The translations under genes and the position numbers were made by a program. The notes beneath the pieces are model-generated. The model saw nothing but the letters and a program-made list of their open reading frames with translations. It had not been told where the DNA came from and searched no databases. From Ensifer sp. PDNC004 (GTDB lineage Bacteria; Pseudomonadota; Alphaproteobacteria; Rhizobiales; Rhizobiaceae), in contig NZ_CP070353.1 of the NCBI RefSeq assembly GCF_016919405.1, positions 2,170,001-2,234,000 on the forward strand: a stretch of 64,000 bases of DNA. The letters are read 5' to 3'. Shown piece after piece: positions 46,926-55,750 of this stretch; positions within the stretch are counted from its first letter, which is position 1; every line of letters begins with the position of its first letter.

Positions 46926-47879
46926 TTAACGGAACAGCGACAGGATGTTCTGCGAGTTCGAGTTGGCGATCGTGAGCGCCTGGATGCCGAGCTGCTGCTG
47001 CGTCTGCAGAGCCTTCAGGCGGGTCGATTCCTCGTTCATGTCGGCGTCTACGAGGCGGCCAACGCCCTTCTCGATCGAGTCCGAGAGGTTATCGACGAAG
47101 CCCTTCTGCAGTTCGACGCGGCTGTTAAGCGCACCGAGGTCAGCGGCAGCGTCGGTCATCTGCGTCAGGATCGAGTCAACACCCGACAGAGCCTGCGACA
47201 GAGCGCCGGTCGTCATGTTGGTGATGTCGAGCGACAGAACGCTGAAGGAGAGCGATACGGTCGAGCCGGTGCCGCCGCCGCTGGTGTCGGTGTAGGAGAT
47301 GTTGCTGGAGAGCAGGCCCGTGCCGTTGGTGACGTTGTTGCCAGCCGTGTCGACTTCGATGAGCGAGCTCTTGTTGGTGTCGAACTGCAACGTCGTCAGG
47401 CTGACATTGCCCTTGGCGTCGCGGTTGAACGAACCGACGACCGACTTGGTGCCGGCAGCGTTATTGGCGTCGGTGTAGACCCAGTTTTCGCCCGAGAAGG
47501 AAGCCGACTTGGCAATGCTCAGAAGCTGGTTCTGCAGCTCCTTGATTTCCTTCTGGATCTTGCTCTTGTCAACGCCCGGCTCGCTGGCGGCAACCAGCTT
47601 CTTCTTGATTTCGTCGACGACGTCCTTGGAGCTTTCCATGGCCGTGTAGGCAACGTCGGTCTTGGCAGCGCCGAGGCCGAGGGCGTCCTGAACGGCCGAG
47701 AGGGCCTTGTTGTCCGAACGCATGGTGGTCGCGATCGACCAGTAAGCAGCGTTGTCAGCCGCGGAACCGACGCGCAGGCCCGACGAAATGCGCTCCTGGG
47801 TGGTTTCCATCGAGGAGTTGATCGAACGCAGGGTGGCGAGTGCGCCCATGGCGGAAGAATTGGTGATGATGCTCGTCAT
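46926..47879 (-). CDS. flaB: Flagellin, near-identical to the adjacent copy
   Basis: Filament subunit (317 aa). N-terminal MTSIITNSSAMGALATLRSI, C-terminal RLVDADMNEESTRLKALQTQ and QNILSLFR. It differs from the copy at 48168-49121 at only four residues (Ile/Val, Leu/Val, Thr/Ser, Ile/Val). The ATG at 47879 is used because it aligns with the other flagellins and follows AAGGGGCAC; the ORF extends to 47924 but into the leader. Second in the row, hence flaB by order. Confidence 0.95.
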   Translation of the reverse strand: MTSIITNSSAMGALATLRSINSSMETTQERISSGLRVGSAADNAAYWSIATTMRSDNKALSAVQDALGLGAAKTDVAYTAMESSKDVVDEIKKKLVAASEPGVDKSKIQKEIKELQNQLLSIAKSASFSGENWVYTDANNAAGTKSVVGSFNRDAKGNVSLTTLQFDTNKSSLIEVDTAGNNVTNGTGLLSSNISYTDTSGGGTGSTVSLSFSVLSLDITNMTTGALSQALSGVDSILTQMTDAAADLGALNSRVELQKGFVDNLSDSIEKGVGRLVDADMNEESTRLKALQTQQQLGIQALTIANSNSQNILSLFR

Positions 47880-47914
47880 TGGCTGAGTGCCCCTTGTTGG
47901 CAAAGATGAAATGG

Positions 47915-47940
47915 AAAGGGACATTCCGGGATTACCGGGA
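47915..47940 (-). promoter_or_regulatory. Conserved flagellin leader element (flaB)
   Basis: Coding strand TCCCGGTAATCCCGGAATGT then CCCTTT: CCGG, 5-nt spacer, CCGG, AATGTCC. Located 36-61 bp upstream of the ATG, like the elements in front of the other flagellin genes. Confidence 0.55.
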
Positions 47941-48082
47941 AACGACGGTCAGCCTCATGCCTGCTGACGCTCTAATCTGTTCGGGTCAACCCGTCGTTTC
48001 GATGGTTACAACAAACACCATCGTGGTTAACGAACCCTAAAACCCGGAGAAACTTTTCGAAGTTTTATCAGTGCATTGGCGA

Positions 48083-48118
48083 CAAAGAAAAACCGCGCCT
48101 CTTGCGAGGCGCGGTTTC
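48083..48118 (-). terminator. Rho-independent terminator of flaA
   Basis: Perfect 12-bp arms 48090-48101 and 48106-48117 (AAACCGCGCCTC and complement), loop of four, 51 bp after the flaA stop. On the minus strand TTTTTCTTTGTC follows. Strong terminator, so flaA and flaB are separate transcripts. Confidence 0.9.
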
Positions 48119-48167
48119 GTATCTTGCTTCGGGTGCGGGCCGTGGCCCGCCCCCTTCAGCCCGTCGA

Positions 48168-49121
48168 TTAACGGAACAGCGACAGAACGTTCTGCGAGTT
48201 CGAGTTCGCGATCGACAGTGCCTGGATGCCGAGCTGCTGCTGCGTCTGCAGAGCCTTCAGGCGGGTCGATTCCTCGTTCATGTCGGCGTCTACGAGGCGG
48301 CCAACGCCCTTCTCGATCGAGTCCGAGAGGTTATCGACGAAGCCCTTCTGCAGTTCGACGCGGCTGTTAAGCGCACCGAGGTCAGCGGCAGCGTCGGTCA
48401 TCTGCGTCAGGATCGAGTCAACACCCGACAGAGCCTGCGACAGAGCGCCGGTCGTCATGTTGGTGATGTCGAGCGACAGAACGCTGAAGGAGAGCGATAC
48501 GGTCGAGCCGGTGCCGCCGCCGCTGGTGTCGGTGTAGGAGATGTTGCTGGAGAGCAGGCCCGTGCCGTTGGTGACGTTGTTGCCAGCCGTGTCGACTTCG
48601 ATGAGCGAGCTCTTGTTGGTGTCGAACTGCAACGTCGTCAGGCTGACATTGCCCTTGGCGTCGCGGTTGAACGAACCGACGACCGACTTGGTGCCGGCAG
48701 CGTTATTGGCGTCGGTGTAGACCCAGTTTTCGCCGGAGAAGGAGGCCGACTTGGCGATGCTCACCAACTGGTTCTGCAGCTCCTTGACTTCCTTCTGGAT
48801 CTTGCTCTTGTCAACGCCCGGCTCGCTGGCGGCAACCAGCTTCTTCTTGATTTCGTCGACGACGTCCTTGGAGCTTTCCATGGCCGTGTAGGCAACGTCG
48901 GTCTTGGCAGCGCCGAGGCCGAGGGCGTCCTGAACGGCCGAGAGGGCCTTGTTGTCCGAACGCATGGTGGTCGCGATCGACCAGTAAGCAGCGTTGTCAG
49001 CCGCGGAACCGACGCGCAGGCCCGACGAAATGCGCTCCTGGGTGGTTTCCATCGAGGAGTTGATCGAACGCAGGGTGGCGAGTGCGCCCATGGCGGAAGA
49101 ATTGGTGATGATGCTCGTCAT
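48168..49121 (-). CDS. flaA: Flagellin
   Basis: Filament subunit (317 aa), first of three flagellin genes in transcription order and thus flaA by order. Conserved ends as in the others: MTSIITNSSAMGALATLRSI, SGLRVGSAADNAAYWSIATT, RLVDADMNEESTRLKALQTQ, QNVLSLFR. No cysteine; the central region is Thr/Ser-rich (GNNVTNGTGLLSSNISYTDT), with many possible O-glycosylation sites. Starts with ATG behind AAGGGACACTCTA. An OGT-like glycosyltransferase is divergently encoded 365 bp away. Confidence 0.96.
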   Translation of the reverse strand: MTSIITNSSAMGALATLRSINSSMETTQERISSGLRVGSAADNAAYWSIATTMRSDNKALSAVQDALGLGAAKTDVAYTAMESSKDVVDEIKKKLVAASEPGVDKSKIQKEVKELQNQLVSIAKSASFSGENWVYTDANNAAGTKSVVGSFNRDAKGNVSLTTLQFDTNKSSLIEVDTAGNNVTNGTGLLSSNISYTDTSGGGTGSTVSLSFSVLSLDITNMTTGALSQALSGVDSILTQMTDAAADLGALNSRVELQKGFVDNLSDSIEKGVGRLVDADMNEESTRLKALQTQQQLGIQALSIANSNSQNVLSLFR

Positions 49122-49151
49122 TAGAGTGTCCCTTGATTACTTTAGACGATT

Positions 49152-49176
49152 TAGGGGACATACCGGACTTCCCGGT
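49152..49176 (-). promoter_or_regulatory. Conserved flagellin leader element (flaA)
   Basis: Coding strand ACCGGGAAGTCCGGTATGTC then CCCT: CCGG, 5-nt spacer, CCGG, TATGTCC. Located 31-55 bp upstream of the ATG; the flanking A and T extend the potential stem to five pairs. Confidence 0.55.
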
Positions 49177-49486
49177 GATGGCGGATCGGCTTCATGCCAC
49201 TCGGTTCCAACTATCTCGGAAGAAACCAAACCCGTCATGTGAAAGGGACTATCGCGTGCAAAGCTTGCGAATTGATTAAATGCCCAAGGCAACTTTGGTC
49301 GAGATAATTTATACTTAACAAGACTTTAATGGCGTCCCCGATGCAGGGGACACAGACCCGCCACTGGCGGCCTAGATGTGTCGGTCCTGCGCTCCTGTCT
49401 GAGGCAAGCTCCGCCAAGTAAACTCGGCTTCGAACAAGGACTAGCAAGCCGGCGCCGGTCGCCGCGCCTCTTCGACGGAGCTCTTA
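49177..49486. other. Divergent promoter region, flaA / OGT-like gene
   Basis: No gene supported. The AT-rich run near 49270-49330 (GATAATTTATACTTAACAAG) is the best promoter candidate for either direction. The part nearer the plus-strand gene is GC-rich and ends in CGGAG, the ribosome-binding site of the glycosyltransferase gene. Confidence 0.5.
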
Positions 49487-51400
49487 GTGAACGCCCAAGC
49501 CATCTTTTCGACCGCCTCCCGGCAATACCAGAAGGGGCGGTACACGGACGCGCTCAACCAGCTGAATGTGCTGATGGAGATCAACCGCGACACCAAGACC
49601 TATGTGCTTCTGGCGAAGGTGCTTGTGAAACTCGGCTTCAAGGCTGAGGCGGCCCGCGCCTACCAGCTCGCCGGTGAAGCCGGCGGCTCGCGGGCGGAGG
49701 ATTACCTCACCGACGCCATGAAGCTCTACTTCGCAAACGGACAGGAGGACGAGGCGCTGAGCATCGGACTGCCGCTGCTGGAGAAGGCCAAGACCGATCC
49801 CGAAATTGCCTTCATCATTTCTTCGATCTTCCTGAAGCGCGGCGAGAAGCAGATCCTTGGCCTGTTCAAGGCTCCGCTGACCTTGAGCACCAACCGCCTG
49901 CACAATGCGCTTGCGTTCAAACTGTTGACCGCCGAGATCAACGACCTGCAAGATCGTGACGCGCTGGCCAACCTCTTCCGCAACAACCCGAAGAATGCCA
50001 CGTTGCGGTCGGCCCATCTCGTCTATGCCCGTGAGGCCAACGACTATGCCGAGGTAGAGAAGCACGAACGCGACATCCAGAACGCGTTGAAGACGGGGCA
50101 GACTGAAATCCTCGCATCCGAGGCACCCTACTATCATGCGACCTGGTGTGGCGACGAACGCCTCAATCAGATCGCCGGTGCGATGCACAACGCGTTCCCA
50201 CCCGAACTCACCAATGTGCGCCGCAGTGCTCCTCATCGCTGGGGCGACCGCATCAGGATTGGCTACGTCTCAGCCGACTTCTGGGACGATCACGCCACGA
50301 TGAAGCTTCTGAAATCGGTGCTAATGGCCCACGACAAGTCCCGCTTCGACGTGACGCTCTTCTGCCACACGAAAGCCATGCACACTGCGCGCGACATGGG
50401 AGCGCGGGAAAAATGGGGGCGGATCATCGAGATTGGCGATCTGCCCGACCAGCAGGTGGCGGAGGTCATCCGCCAGGAAAACATCGATATACTCGTCGAC
50501 TTGAAGGGGCATACGCTGGAAAGCCGCAGCCCGATTTTCAATCAGGCCGCAGCGCCGGTTCAGGTCGGGTGGCTCGGCTTTCCGGGCACGACCGTCAACG
50601 TCGATCTCGACTACATCATCGGCGACCCCTATGTCCTGCCCGAGTCCAGCAAGGCGTTCTACTACGAAAAATACTGCCGACTGCCGGAAAGCTACCAGCC
50701 GAACGACCCTTATGAGCGGCCGCGGCCGCAGCCAGTCTGCCGATCGCAGGTCGGGCTGCCGCAAGACGCGTTCGTCTTTGCGTCCTTCAATGCCAACCGA
50801 AAGATTTCGCTCCAGACGGTGAACCTCTGGATCGACATCCTCAAGCAGACCCCTAACAGCATGATGTGGATCTTGTGCGAACGCGCGGATGCTCGGGCAA
50901 ACCTGCTCGCCAAGTTCAAGAGCGCCGGCATCGACACGAAACGCATCGTCGTCTGCCCCAAACTGACGTACCAGCACCATATCAACCGCATTCCGCTCGC
51001 CGATATCGGTCTCGACACCTATCCCTATAACGGCCATACGACAACGTCGGAACAGCTTTGGACCGGGCTTCCGGTGCTCACGTTCAAAGGCACGAACTTC
51101 GCTTCGCGCGTGAGCGAGAGCCTGCTGAACGCCATCGGCGTGCCGGAGCTCGTGGCCGCCGGACCGGAGGACTACGTCAAGGAAGCTGTCGCGCTCTACA
51201 ACAACCGTGAGAAGATCGCCGACTATCGGAAGAGGCTGGACGAGAACCGGTTCCGGATGCCGCTGTTCGACGCGGAACGTTTCTGCCAGCACCTGGAAAC
51301 GGGCTACGAAATGATGGCCGATCGCGCCAAGCGCGGACTTGCGCCCGATCACATCGACGTTCCGGCGTTGCCGCCGCGCAGCGGGTCGTTCGAACGCTGA
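49487..51400 (+). CDS. SPINDLY/OGT-family O-GlcNAc transferase-like protein
   Basis: A 637-aa cytoplasmic glycosyltransferase of the GT41 type. Residues about 1-215 are helical TPR-like repeats (QAIFSTASRQYQKGRYTDAL, YVLLAKVLVKLGFKAEAARA). The catalytic half has the expected motifs: IRIGYVSADFWDDHATMKLL at about 262, ILVDLKGHTLESRSP at about 335, WLGFPGTTVNVDLDYIIGD at about 363, FNANRKI at about 430, YQHHINRIPLADIGLDTYPY at about 500 and NGHTTTSEQLWTGLPVLTFK just after. Start is GTG with CGGAG before it. It is transcribed alone, divergent from three flagellin genes and convergent with fliP, so flagellin is its likely acceptor. It has its own strong terminator. Confidence 0.9.
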   Translation: MNAQAIFSTASRQYQKGRYTDALNQLNVLMEINRDTKTYVLLAKVLVKLGFKAEAARAYQLAGEAGGSRAEDYLTDAMKLYFANGQEDEALSIGLPLLEKAKTDPEIAFIISSIFLKRGEKQILGLFKAPLTLSTNRLHNALAFKLLTAEINDLQDRDALANLFRNNPKNATLRSAHLVYAREANDYAEVEKHERDIQNALKTGQTEILASEAPYYHATWCGDERLNQIAGAMHNAFPPELTNVRRSAPHRWGDRIRIGYVSADFWDDHATMKLLKSVLMAHDKSRFDVTLFCHTKAMHTARDMGAREKWGRIIEIGDLPDQQVAEVIRQENIDILVDLKGHTLESRSPIFNQAAAPVQVGWLGFPGTTVNVDLDYIIGDPYVLPESSKAFYYEKYCRLPESYQPNDPYERPRPQPVCRSQVGLPQDAFVFASFNANRKISLQTVNLWIDILKQTPNSMMWILCERADARANLLAKFKSAGIDTKRIVVCPKLTYQHHINRIPLADIGLDTYPYNGHTTTSEQLWTGLPVLTFKGTNFASRVSESLLNAIGVPELVAAGPEDYVKEAVALYNNREKIADYRKRLDENRFRMPLFDAERFCQHLETGYEMMADRAKRGLAPDHIDVPALPPRSGSFER

Positions 51401-51421
51401 ACGGCGACAATTCCTAAAAAG

Positions 51422-51454
51422 ACAAAAGGCAGCGCCGCGGCGCTGCCTTTTTTG
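51422..51454 (+). terminator. Rho-independent terminator of the OGT-like gene
   Basis: Arms 51425-51436 and 51439-51450 (AAAGGCAGCGCC and complement), effectively an 11-bp stem with a 4-nt loop, followed on the plus strand by TTTTTTG. Starts 22 bp after the stop codon. Confidence 0.92.
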
Positions 51455-51606
51455 TTGTCCCGTTTCGAAGATCGCGACGCCCGATGACGCGAATGATCCG
51501 GAGCGCCATGCGTCAAAGGTGAGCCCATCGCGGTCTGTCGGGCACGCCTTTCCTCTTTGAACTTTTGATCTATCGTTGCCGCGCCGCGCTGGTTTGCGCG
51601 GCAGGC

Positions 51607-52344
51607 TCAACTGAAGGAGCGCACCAGGCTGCCGACGAGCAGGTTCCAGCCGTCGATCAAGACGAAGAAGAGAATCTTGAACGGCAGCGAGATCGCCGTC
51701 GGCGGCAGCATCATCATGCCCATGGCCATGGTGATGGTGGCGACGATCAGGTCGATCACCAGGAACGGCAGCATGATCAGGAAGCCGATTTCGAAGCCGC
51801 GGCGAATTTCCGAGATCATGAAGGCCGGCACGACGGCGCGCAGGTCGACTTTATCGTCGACGACGACCGTCTGGCCCTTTTCCTTGGCGATGTCGATGAA
51901 GAGCTGCAGGTCCTTGTCGCGCGTATTGGCGAGCATGAAGTCGCGGAACGGCTCGGTGATCCGGGGGATCGCCTCCGTCTCGGTGATCTGGTTCTTCATC
52001 AGCGGGTCGATGCCGTCCCGCCAGGCGCGATCGAAGGTCGGCCCCATGACATAGAAGGTCATGAACAGCGCCAGCGAAACCATGATCATGTTGGACGGCG
52101 TCGTTGCCAGGCCCATGCCGGTGCGCAGGATCGCAAAGGCGATCACGAAGCGCGGAAAGCTGGTGACCATGATCAGGATGCCGGGGGCCACCGACAACAC
52201 GGTCAGAAGACCGAAAGTGCGGATGATCCACGAAGCGGCAGAGCCGTCGACAGGCGTATTCAGGATATCAGAGGGGAAGCTCTGGGCGCCGGCAATACCG
52301 GACATCGCCATCATGGCAACTATAAAGGCGACTAGCCGGACCAT
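51607..52344 (-). CDS. fliP: Flagellar export gate protein FliP
   Basis: Export-gate subunit (245 aa) that forms the FliPQR pore. A signal peptide (VAFIVAMMAMSGIAGAQSFP) is followed by helices with SFPRFVIAFAILRTGMGLAT, VVPAFMISEIRRGFEIGFLI and LPFLVIDLIVATITMAMGMM, the FliP signatures. Normal length. Starts 8 bp after fliL and is the last gene of the flgB operon, convergent with the OGT-like gene. Confidence 0.96.
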   Translation of the reverse strand: MVRLVAFIVAMMAMSGIAGAQSFPSDILNTPVDGSAASWIIRTFGLLTVLSVAPGILIMVTSFPRFVIAFAILRTGMGLATTPSNMIMVSLALFMTFYVMGPTFDRAWRDGIDPLMKNQITETEAIPRITEPFRDFMLANTRDKDLQLFIDIAKEKGQTVVVDDKVDLRAVVPAFMISEIRRGFEIGFLIMLPFLVIDLIVATITMAMGMMMLPPTAISLPFKILFFVLIDGWNLLVGSLVRSFS

Positions 52345-52352
52345 TTATCGAA

Positions 52353-52847
52353 TCATTGGATGACGAAGGTTCTGAACATCACATTGGTTACGCGCCCATC
52401 GGAGCGGAGGTCAACCCGCTCCTGGATGTCATCCCGGAGATATTGAAAGCCGCGCGGTCCCTGGATCTGCTGCAGGGAGACGGTTTTCAGGTAGGCGGCG
52501 ATATCCTGGTGGATCTGCTCGGCCAGTTTCGGGTCGGGCACGCCGTCGAACTGCAGCGCCACTTCCAAGCGGATCCAGTTTTCCGAGGGATAGGCAAGGT
52601 TCGTGGTGATCGGGTCGAGCTGGACAACGCCGTTCGCTTCGATCGCGACCTTCGGCAACCCCTCTTCGCCGGTCGCATTGGCGGCCGGCTCCTTGGCTGC
52701 TTCCACCTGCTCCTTTGGGGGCGGTGGCGCGAGCAGGCCGCCGACCAGCCAGCCGCCACCACCGGCAACCAGCGTCAGCACGGCGATGGCCGCAATGGTC
52801 AGCACCTTCGACGGCGGCTTCGGAGCGTTGGAATCGAGTTCTTCCAT
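52353..52847 (-). CDS. fliL: Flagellar basal body-associated protein FliL
   Basis: Single-pass membrane protein (164 aa) that surrounds the stator. Helix VLTIAAIAVLTLVAGGGGWL at about 15-34, then a Pro/Lys/Glu linker and periplasmic domain (VVQLDPITTNLAYPSENWIR, IAAYLKTVSLQQIQGPRGFQ, TNVMFRTFVIQ), the last ending as FliL does. Between flgH (18 bp) and fliP (8 bp). Confidence 0.93.
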   Translation of the reverse strand: MEELDSNAPKPPSKVLTIAAIAVLTLVAGGGGWLVGGLLAPPPPKEQVEAAKEPAANATGEEGLPKVAIEANGVVQLDPITTNLAYPSENWIRLEVALQFDGVPDPKLAEQIHQDIAAYLKTVSLQQIQGPRGFQYLRDDIQERVDLRSDGRVTNVMFRTFVIQ

Positions 52848-52865
52848 CTTGCCGTTCCCTGCCGA

Positions 52866-53579
52866 TCAGATCGGCGAAAATAGATCCATTAACTGCTGGC
52901 CGTAGGGCGGCTGCTGCACTTCAGTCAGGCGGCCACGGCCACCGTAGGAGATGCGTGCCTCGGCGATGCGGTCGTAGGAAATAACGTTGTCGGCATCGAC
53001 GTCCCGCGGCCGGACGATGCCGGCGACGTTCAGGATGCGCAGTTCATGGTTGACGCGCACTTCCTGCGAACCGCTGATCAACAGGTTGCCGTTTTCGAGC
53101 ACGCCGGTCACGACGGCCGCAACGAGCAGGCGCAGCTTTTCCGAGCGCTCGGTCTTGCCATCGCCTTCGGTCTTGGTGTTCGAGCCGTATTTCAGTTCGC
53201 CCGACCAATCGAAATCGCTCGTCTGCGACTTGCCGTTGGCGCCGATGTTGAAGCCGCTCGCATTCTTGCGGCTGCGGTCGGTCTTGTTGTCGAAGGTGGC
53301 GCCTTCGTTGATCTTGATGTCGACCGTCAGGATGTCGCCGACATTGATCGCGCGCGCGTCCTTGAAGAGGGCTGCCTGCTGGTCGTTCCACAACGAATAG
53401 CCGTTCGTCATCTGGCGTGGCTGCTTCGGGTACATAGCCAGCTGCGGGGTCTGCGAATATTGCAGGCCGCTGCCGATCGGGCTCATCGAAGGCGCGCGGC
53501 CGATTTCGTTGAGCGCCTGGTTCTGACATCCCGCAAGGAGGGCGGCCCCGGTCAGTATAGCCGTTAGACGCGTTTTCAT
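52866..53579 (-). CDS. flgH: Flagellar L-ring lipoprotein FlgH
   Basis: Outer-membrane bushing of the rod (237 aa). Lipobox LLAGC with the lipidated Cys18 after a short signal sequence. Conserved LWNDQQAALFKDARAINVGD, GDILTVDIKINEGATFDNKT and RISYGGRGRL near the end are FlgH motifs. Overlaps the motE stop by 4 bp (ATGA). Confidence 0.96.
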   Translation of the reverse strand: MKTRLTAILTGAALLAGCQNQALNEIGRAPSMSPIGSGLQYSQTPQLAMYPKQPRQMTNGYSLWNDQQAALFKDARAINVGDILTVDIKINEGATFDNKTDRSRKNASGFNIGANGKSQTSDFDWSGELKYGSNTKTEGDGKTERSEKLRLLVAAVVTGVLENGNLLISGSQEVRVNHELRILNVAGIVRPRDVDADNVISYDRIAEARISYGGRGRLTEVQQPPYGQQLMDLFSPI

Positions 53580-54115
53580 GATGGTTCCTTCGAGGTGTTC
53601 GGGTCGCTGGCGCTCGAGATGATGTTGGTGAGAACCGCCGCCTTCTCGTCGCTCATTTCGCTCAGGATCAACGACGACTGGCGCGCCGGCAGCTGCATGA
53701 CGATGGCGGCGGCAATTTCGGGCCTCACCATCTCAAGCTTGCCGGCAGCTGCGTCCGGCTTCATCGTCTTGTAGATGCCGACGAGGTTGAGTTCCGCCTG
53801 TTTCAGGAAATCGTTGCGGCGCTTCAGCCAGTCTTCGTATTCGTCGCGGCGCTTTTCCAGCGTTGCGATACGCTCGTCGATGCTGGCCTGCAGCGTTTCG
53901 AGATCCTTGCGCTGCAGCACATAGCGCTGGTCGCGCGCGGCATCGGCGATGTTGGTGCAGAACTGCTGGATCTCGTTCTGGGTCGCGTCGCTGGCCGGCG
54001 GCGCCGTGACGTCCTGGGCGAAGGCGCCGGGCATCGAGAGCATGGACGCGACAGCCGCTGCGGCGAGCAGCAGCTTGGGCATCAGGCCGAAAGAATGATT
54101 GTCGTTTGCCGTCAT
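53576..54115 (-). CDS. motE: MotC chaperone MotE
   Basis: A 179-aa periplasmic protein. In S. meliloti MotE is a disulphide-linked chaperone specific for MotC. Signal peptide LLLAAAAVASMLSMPGAFAQ; the mature chain has one Cys (QFCTNIADAARDQ), a coiled coil (IDERIATLEKRRDEYEDWLK) and a MgtE-N-like C-terminal segment (RPEIAAAIVMQLPARQSSLI). The start and stop overlap flgI and flgH as ATGA, so it is translated together with ring proteins. Confidence 0.9.
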   Translation of the reverse strand: MTANDNHSFGLMPKLLLAAAAVASMLSMPGAFAQDVTAPPASDATQNEIQQFCTNIADAARDQRYVLQRKDLETLQASIDERIATLEKRRDEYEDWLKRRNDFLKQAELNLVGIYKTMKPDAAAGKLEMVRPEIAAAIVMQLPARQSSLILSEMSDEKAAVLTNIISSASDPNTSKEPS

Positions 54116-55227
54116 TGCAGCACGAGCTCCGCCTGGAGGGCACCGGCCGTCTTGATACTCTGCAGGATAGCGATGATGCCGTCCGGCTTGACGCCGATGT
54201 TGTTGAGGCCGGCGACGAGCGAGCGAAGGCTCGACCCGTTGAGGATCGCCACCGTGCCGCCGTCGGACTGCGCGTTGATGGTCGTGTTCGGTTCCATCGC
54301 CGTCTGTCCGCGCGAGAAGGGCAGCGGCTGCACCACCGTCGGCGTCTCGCTGACTTCCACGGTCAAGGTTCCGTAACTGACGGCCACCTCGTTGACCCGA
54401 ACATCCTGGCCGATGACGATCGTGCCGGTGCGTTCGTTGATGACGACGCGCGCGGGCACATCGGTCTCGATGACGATGTTTTCGATGTCGGCCATCAGCC
54501 GCGCCAGATCCGCCATCTTCGGCTTCTCGACGAGAACGGCCTGGCTATCGCGGGCTTCCGCAATGCGACCGCCATATTGCTGGGCCGCATATTTGTTGAT
54601 CGCTGCGGCCATGCCAACGGCCGTCGAGAAATCAGGATTGCGCAGCTGCAGCACAAGGTTGAAGCCATCCTTGAACTTCGACGGCAGCTCGCGCTCGATG
54701 ATGGCGCCGTTCGGCACGCGACCAGACGTCGTGACACCCTGGTTGAGCGTCGCGGCATCGCCCTGTGCGTTGAAGCCGGTGACGACGACGGAGCCTTGCG
54801 CGACCGCATAGATCTGGCCGTCGGCGCCTGAAAGCGAGGTCATGACCAGTGTGCCGCCGCGCAGCGACGTGCTGTCGCCGAGCGAGCCGACGGTCACGTC
54901 GACGCGGCTGCCGGGGCTGGCGAACGGTGGCAGGTTCGCCGTCACCAGCACGGCCGCGACGTTGCGCGTCCGGGACTCGCCGCCCTGGGTGGAGATGCCG
55001 AGATTCTGCAGCATCGCGCGGATCGACTGGTCGGTGAACGGCGACGAGCGCAGGCTGTCTCCCGTGCCCTGGAGGCCGACGACGAGGCCGTATCCGATGA
55101 GCTGGTTGTCACGGCCCGCCTGAAGCGAGGCGACATCCTTGATCCGGGATGCGCCGAAGGCGGGTGTCAGCGCCATGGAAAACGCGACGGCCAGCGACAG
55201 GAACCATTTGCATGCAAGCATTTTCAT
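54112..55227 (-). CDS. flgI: Flagellar P-ring protein FlgI
   Basis: Periplasmic ring around the rod (371 aa). Signal peptide [60 protein letters not shown] and the C-terminal [20 protein letters not shown] with LQAELVLQ are FlgI signatures. Normal length. Overlaps flgA and motE by 4 bp each. Confidence 0.97.
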   Translation of the reverse strand: MKMLACKWFLSLAVAFSMALTPAFGASRIKDVASLQAGRDNQLIGYGLVVGLQGTGDSLRSSPFTDQSIRAMLQNLGISTQGGESRTRNVAAVLVTANLPPFASPGSRVDVTVGSLGDSTSLRGGTLVMTSLSGADGQIYAVAQGSVVVTGFNAQGDAATLNQGVTTSGRVPNGAIIERELPSKFKDGFNLVLQLRNPDFSTAVGMAAAINKYAAQQYGGRIAEARDSQAVLVEKPKMADLARLMADIENIVIETDVPARVVINERTGTIVIGQDVRVNEVAVSYGTLTVEVSETPTVVQPLPFSRGQTAMEPNTTINAQSDGGTVAILNGSSLRSLVAGLNNIGVKPDGIIAILQSIKTAGALQAELVLQ

Positions 55228-55733
55228 TTCGCCACCACATGGACAGTGCCGTCGGCCATCACCGTTCCGGAAACGATGACGCCGGTATCGATGTTGCGCG
55301 CCCGGATCAGTTCGCCGACGGCGGCGTCCTGGAGCGGCGATCCGGCAGCGCTGATGGTCAGGCCGCCATTGCTGAAGACGAGGCGCACGGTCGAACCGCG
55401 CTCGACGGCGTACTGCTCGCGCAGCGCGCTCGCGAGGATCACCCGGCCGGGAAGAAGCGTGCGCTTGGTGACCTTGCCGTCGATCTCGCCCAGGGTTCTG
55501 ATGTAACCGTCGGCGAGATCGGGGTTGGTGACGTCGACGACTTCGACGCGGCTCGCGTCGACGGTTTCGCCCGGATAGATGGTCTGCGTGGGGATTACCG
55601 CCGTCAGCCGCTCCGCATAACCTGTCGAAGGCAACAGGAAAGCGGTGGCAAGGAGCGCGCCAGCCGCCAGCCGCCGCGCGCTGGCGCGGCCGGCCTTCGA
55701 AGCCTTGATGTCTGCGGATCGGCGAAACGTCAT
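55224..55733 (-). CDS. flgA: P-ring assembly chaperone FlgA
   Basis: Periplasmic chaperone (169 aa) for FlgI. It has a basic N-terminus and a hydrophobic signal (RLAAGALLATAFLLPSTGYA), then TLLPGRVILASALREQYAVE, STVRLVFSNGGLTISAAGSP and NIDTGVIVSGTVMADGTVHV, the SAF/FlgA-C pattern. ATG 55733 has GAGGGGGCAAAC upstream; the ORF extends back to 56570, but only as a shadow of flgG, so it is trimmed. Confidence 0.93.
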   Translation of the reverse strand: MTFRRSADIKASKAGRASARRLAAGALLATAFLLPSTGYAERLTAVIPTQTIYPGETVDASRVEVVDVTNPDLADGYIRTLGEIDGKVTKRTLLPGRVILASALREQYAVERGSTVRLVFSNGGLTISAAGSPLQDAAVGELIRARNIDTGVIVSGTVMADGTVHVVAK

Positions 55734-55750
55734 GTTTGCCCCCTCTTTCG

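Noticed and set aside
46926..49121. Flagellin pair as a CRISPR or mobile repeat
   Set aside because: The repeat unit is a complete flagellin gene with separate terminators, so it is a gene duplication and not a mobile element.
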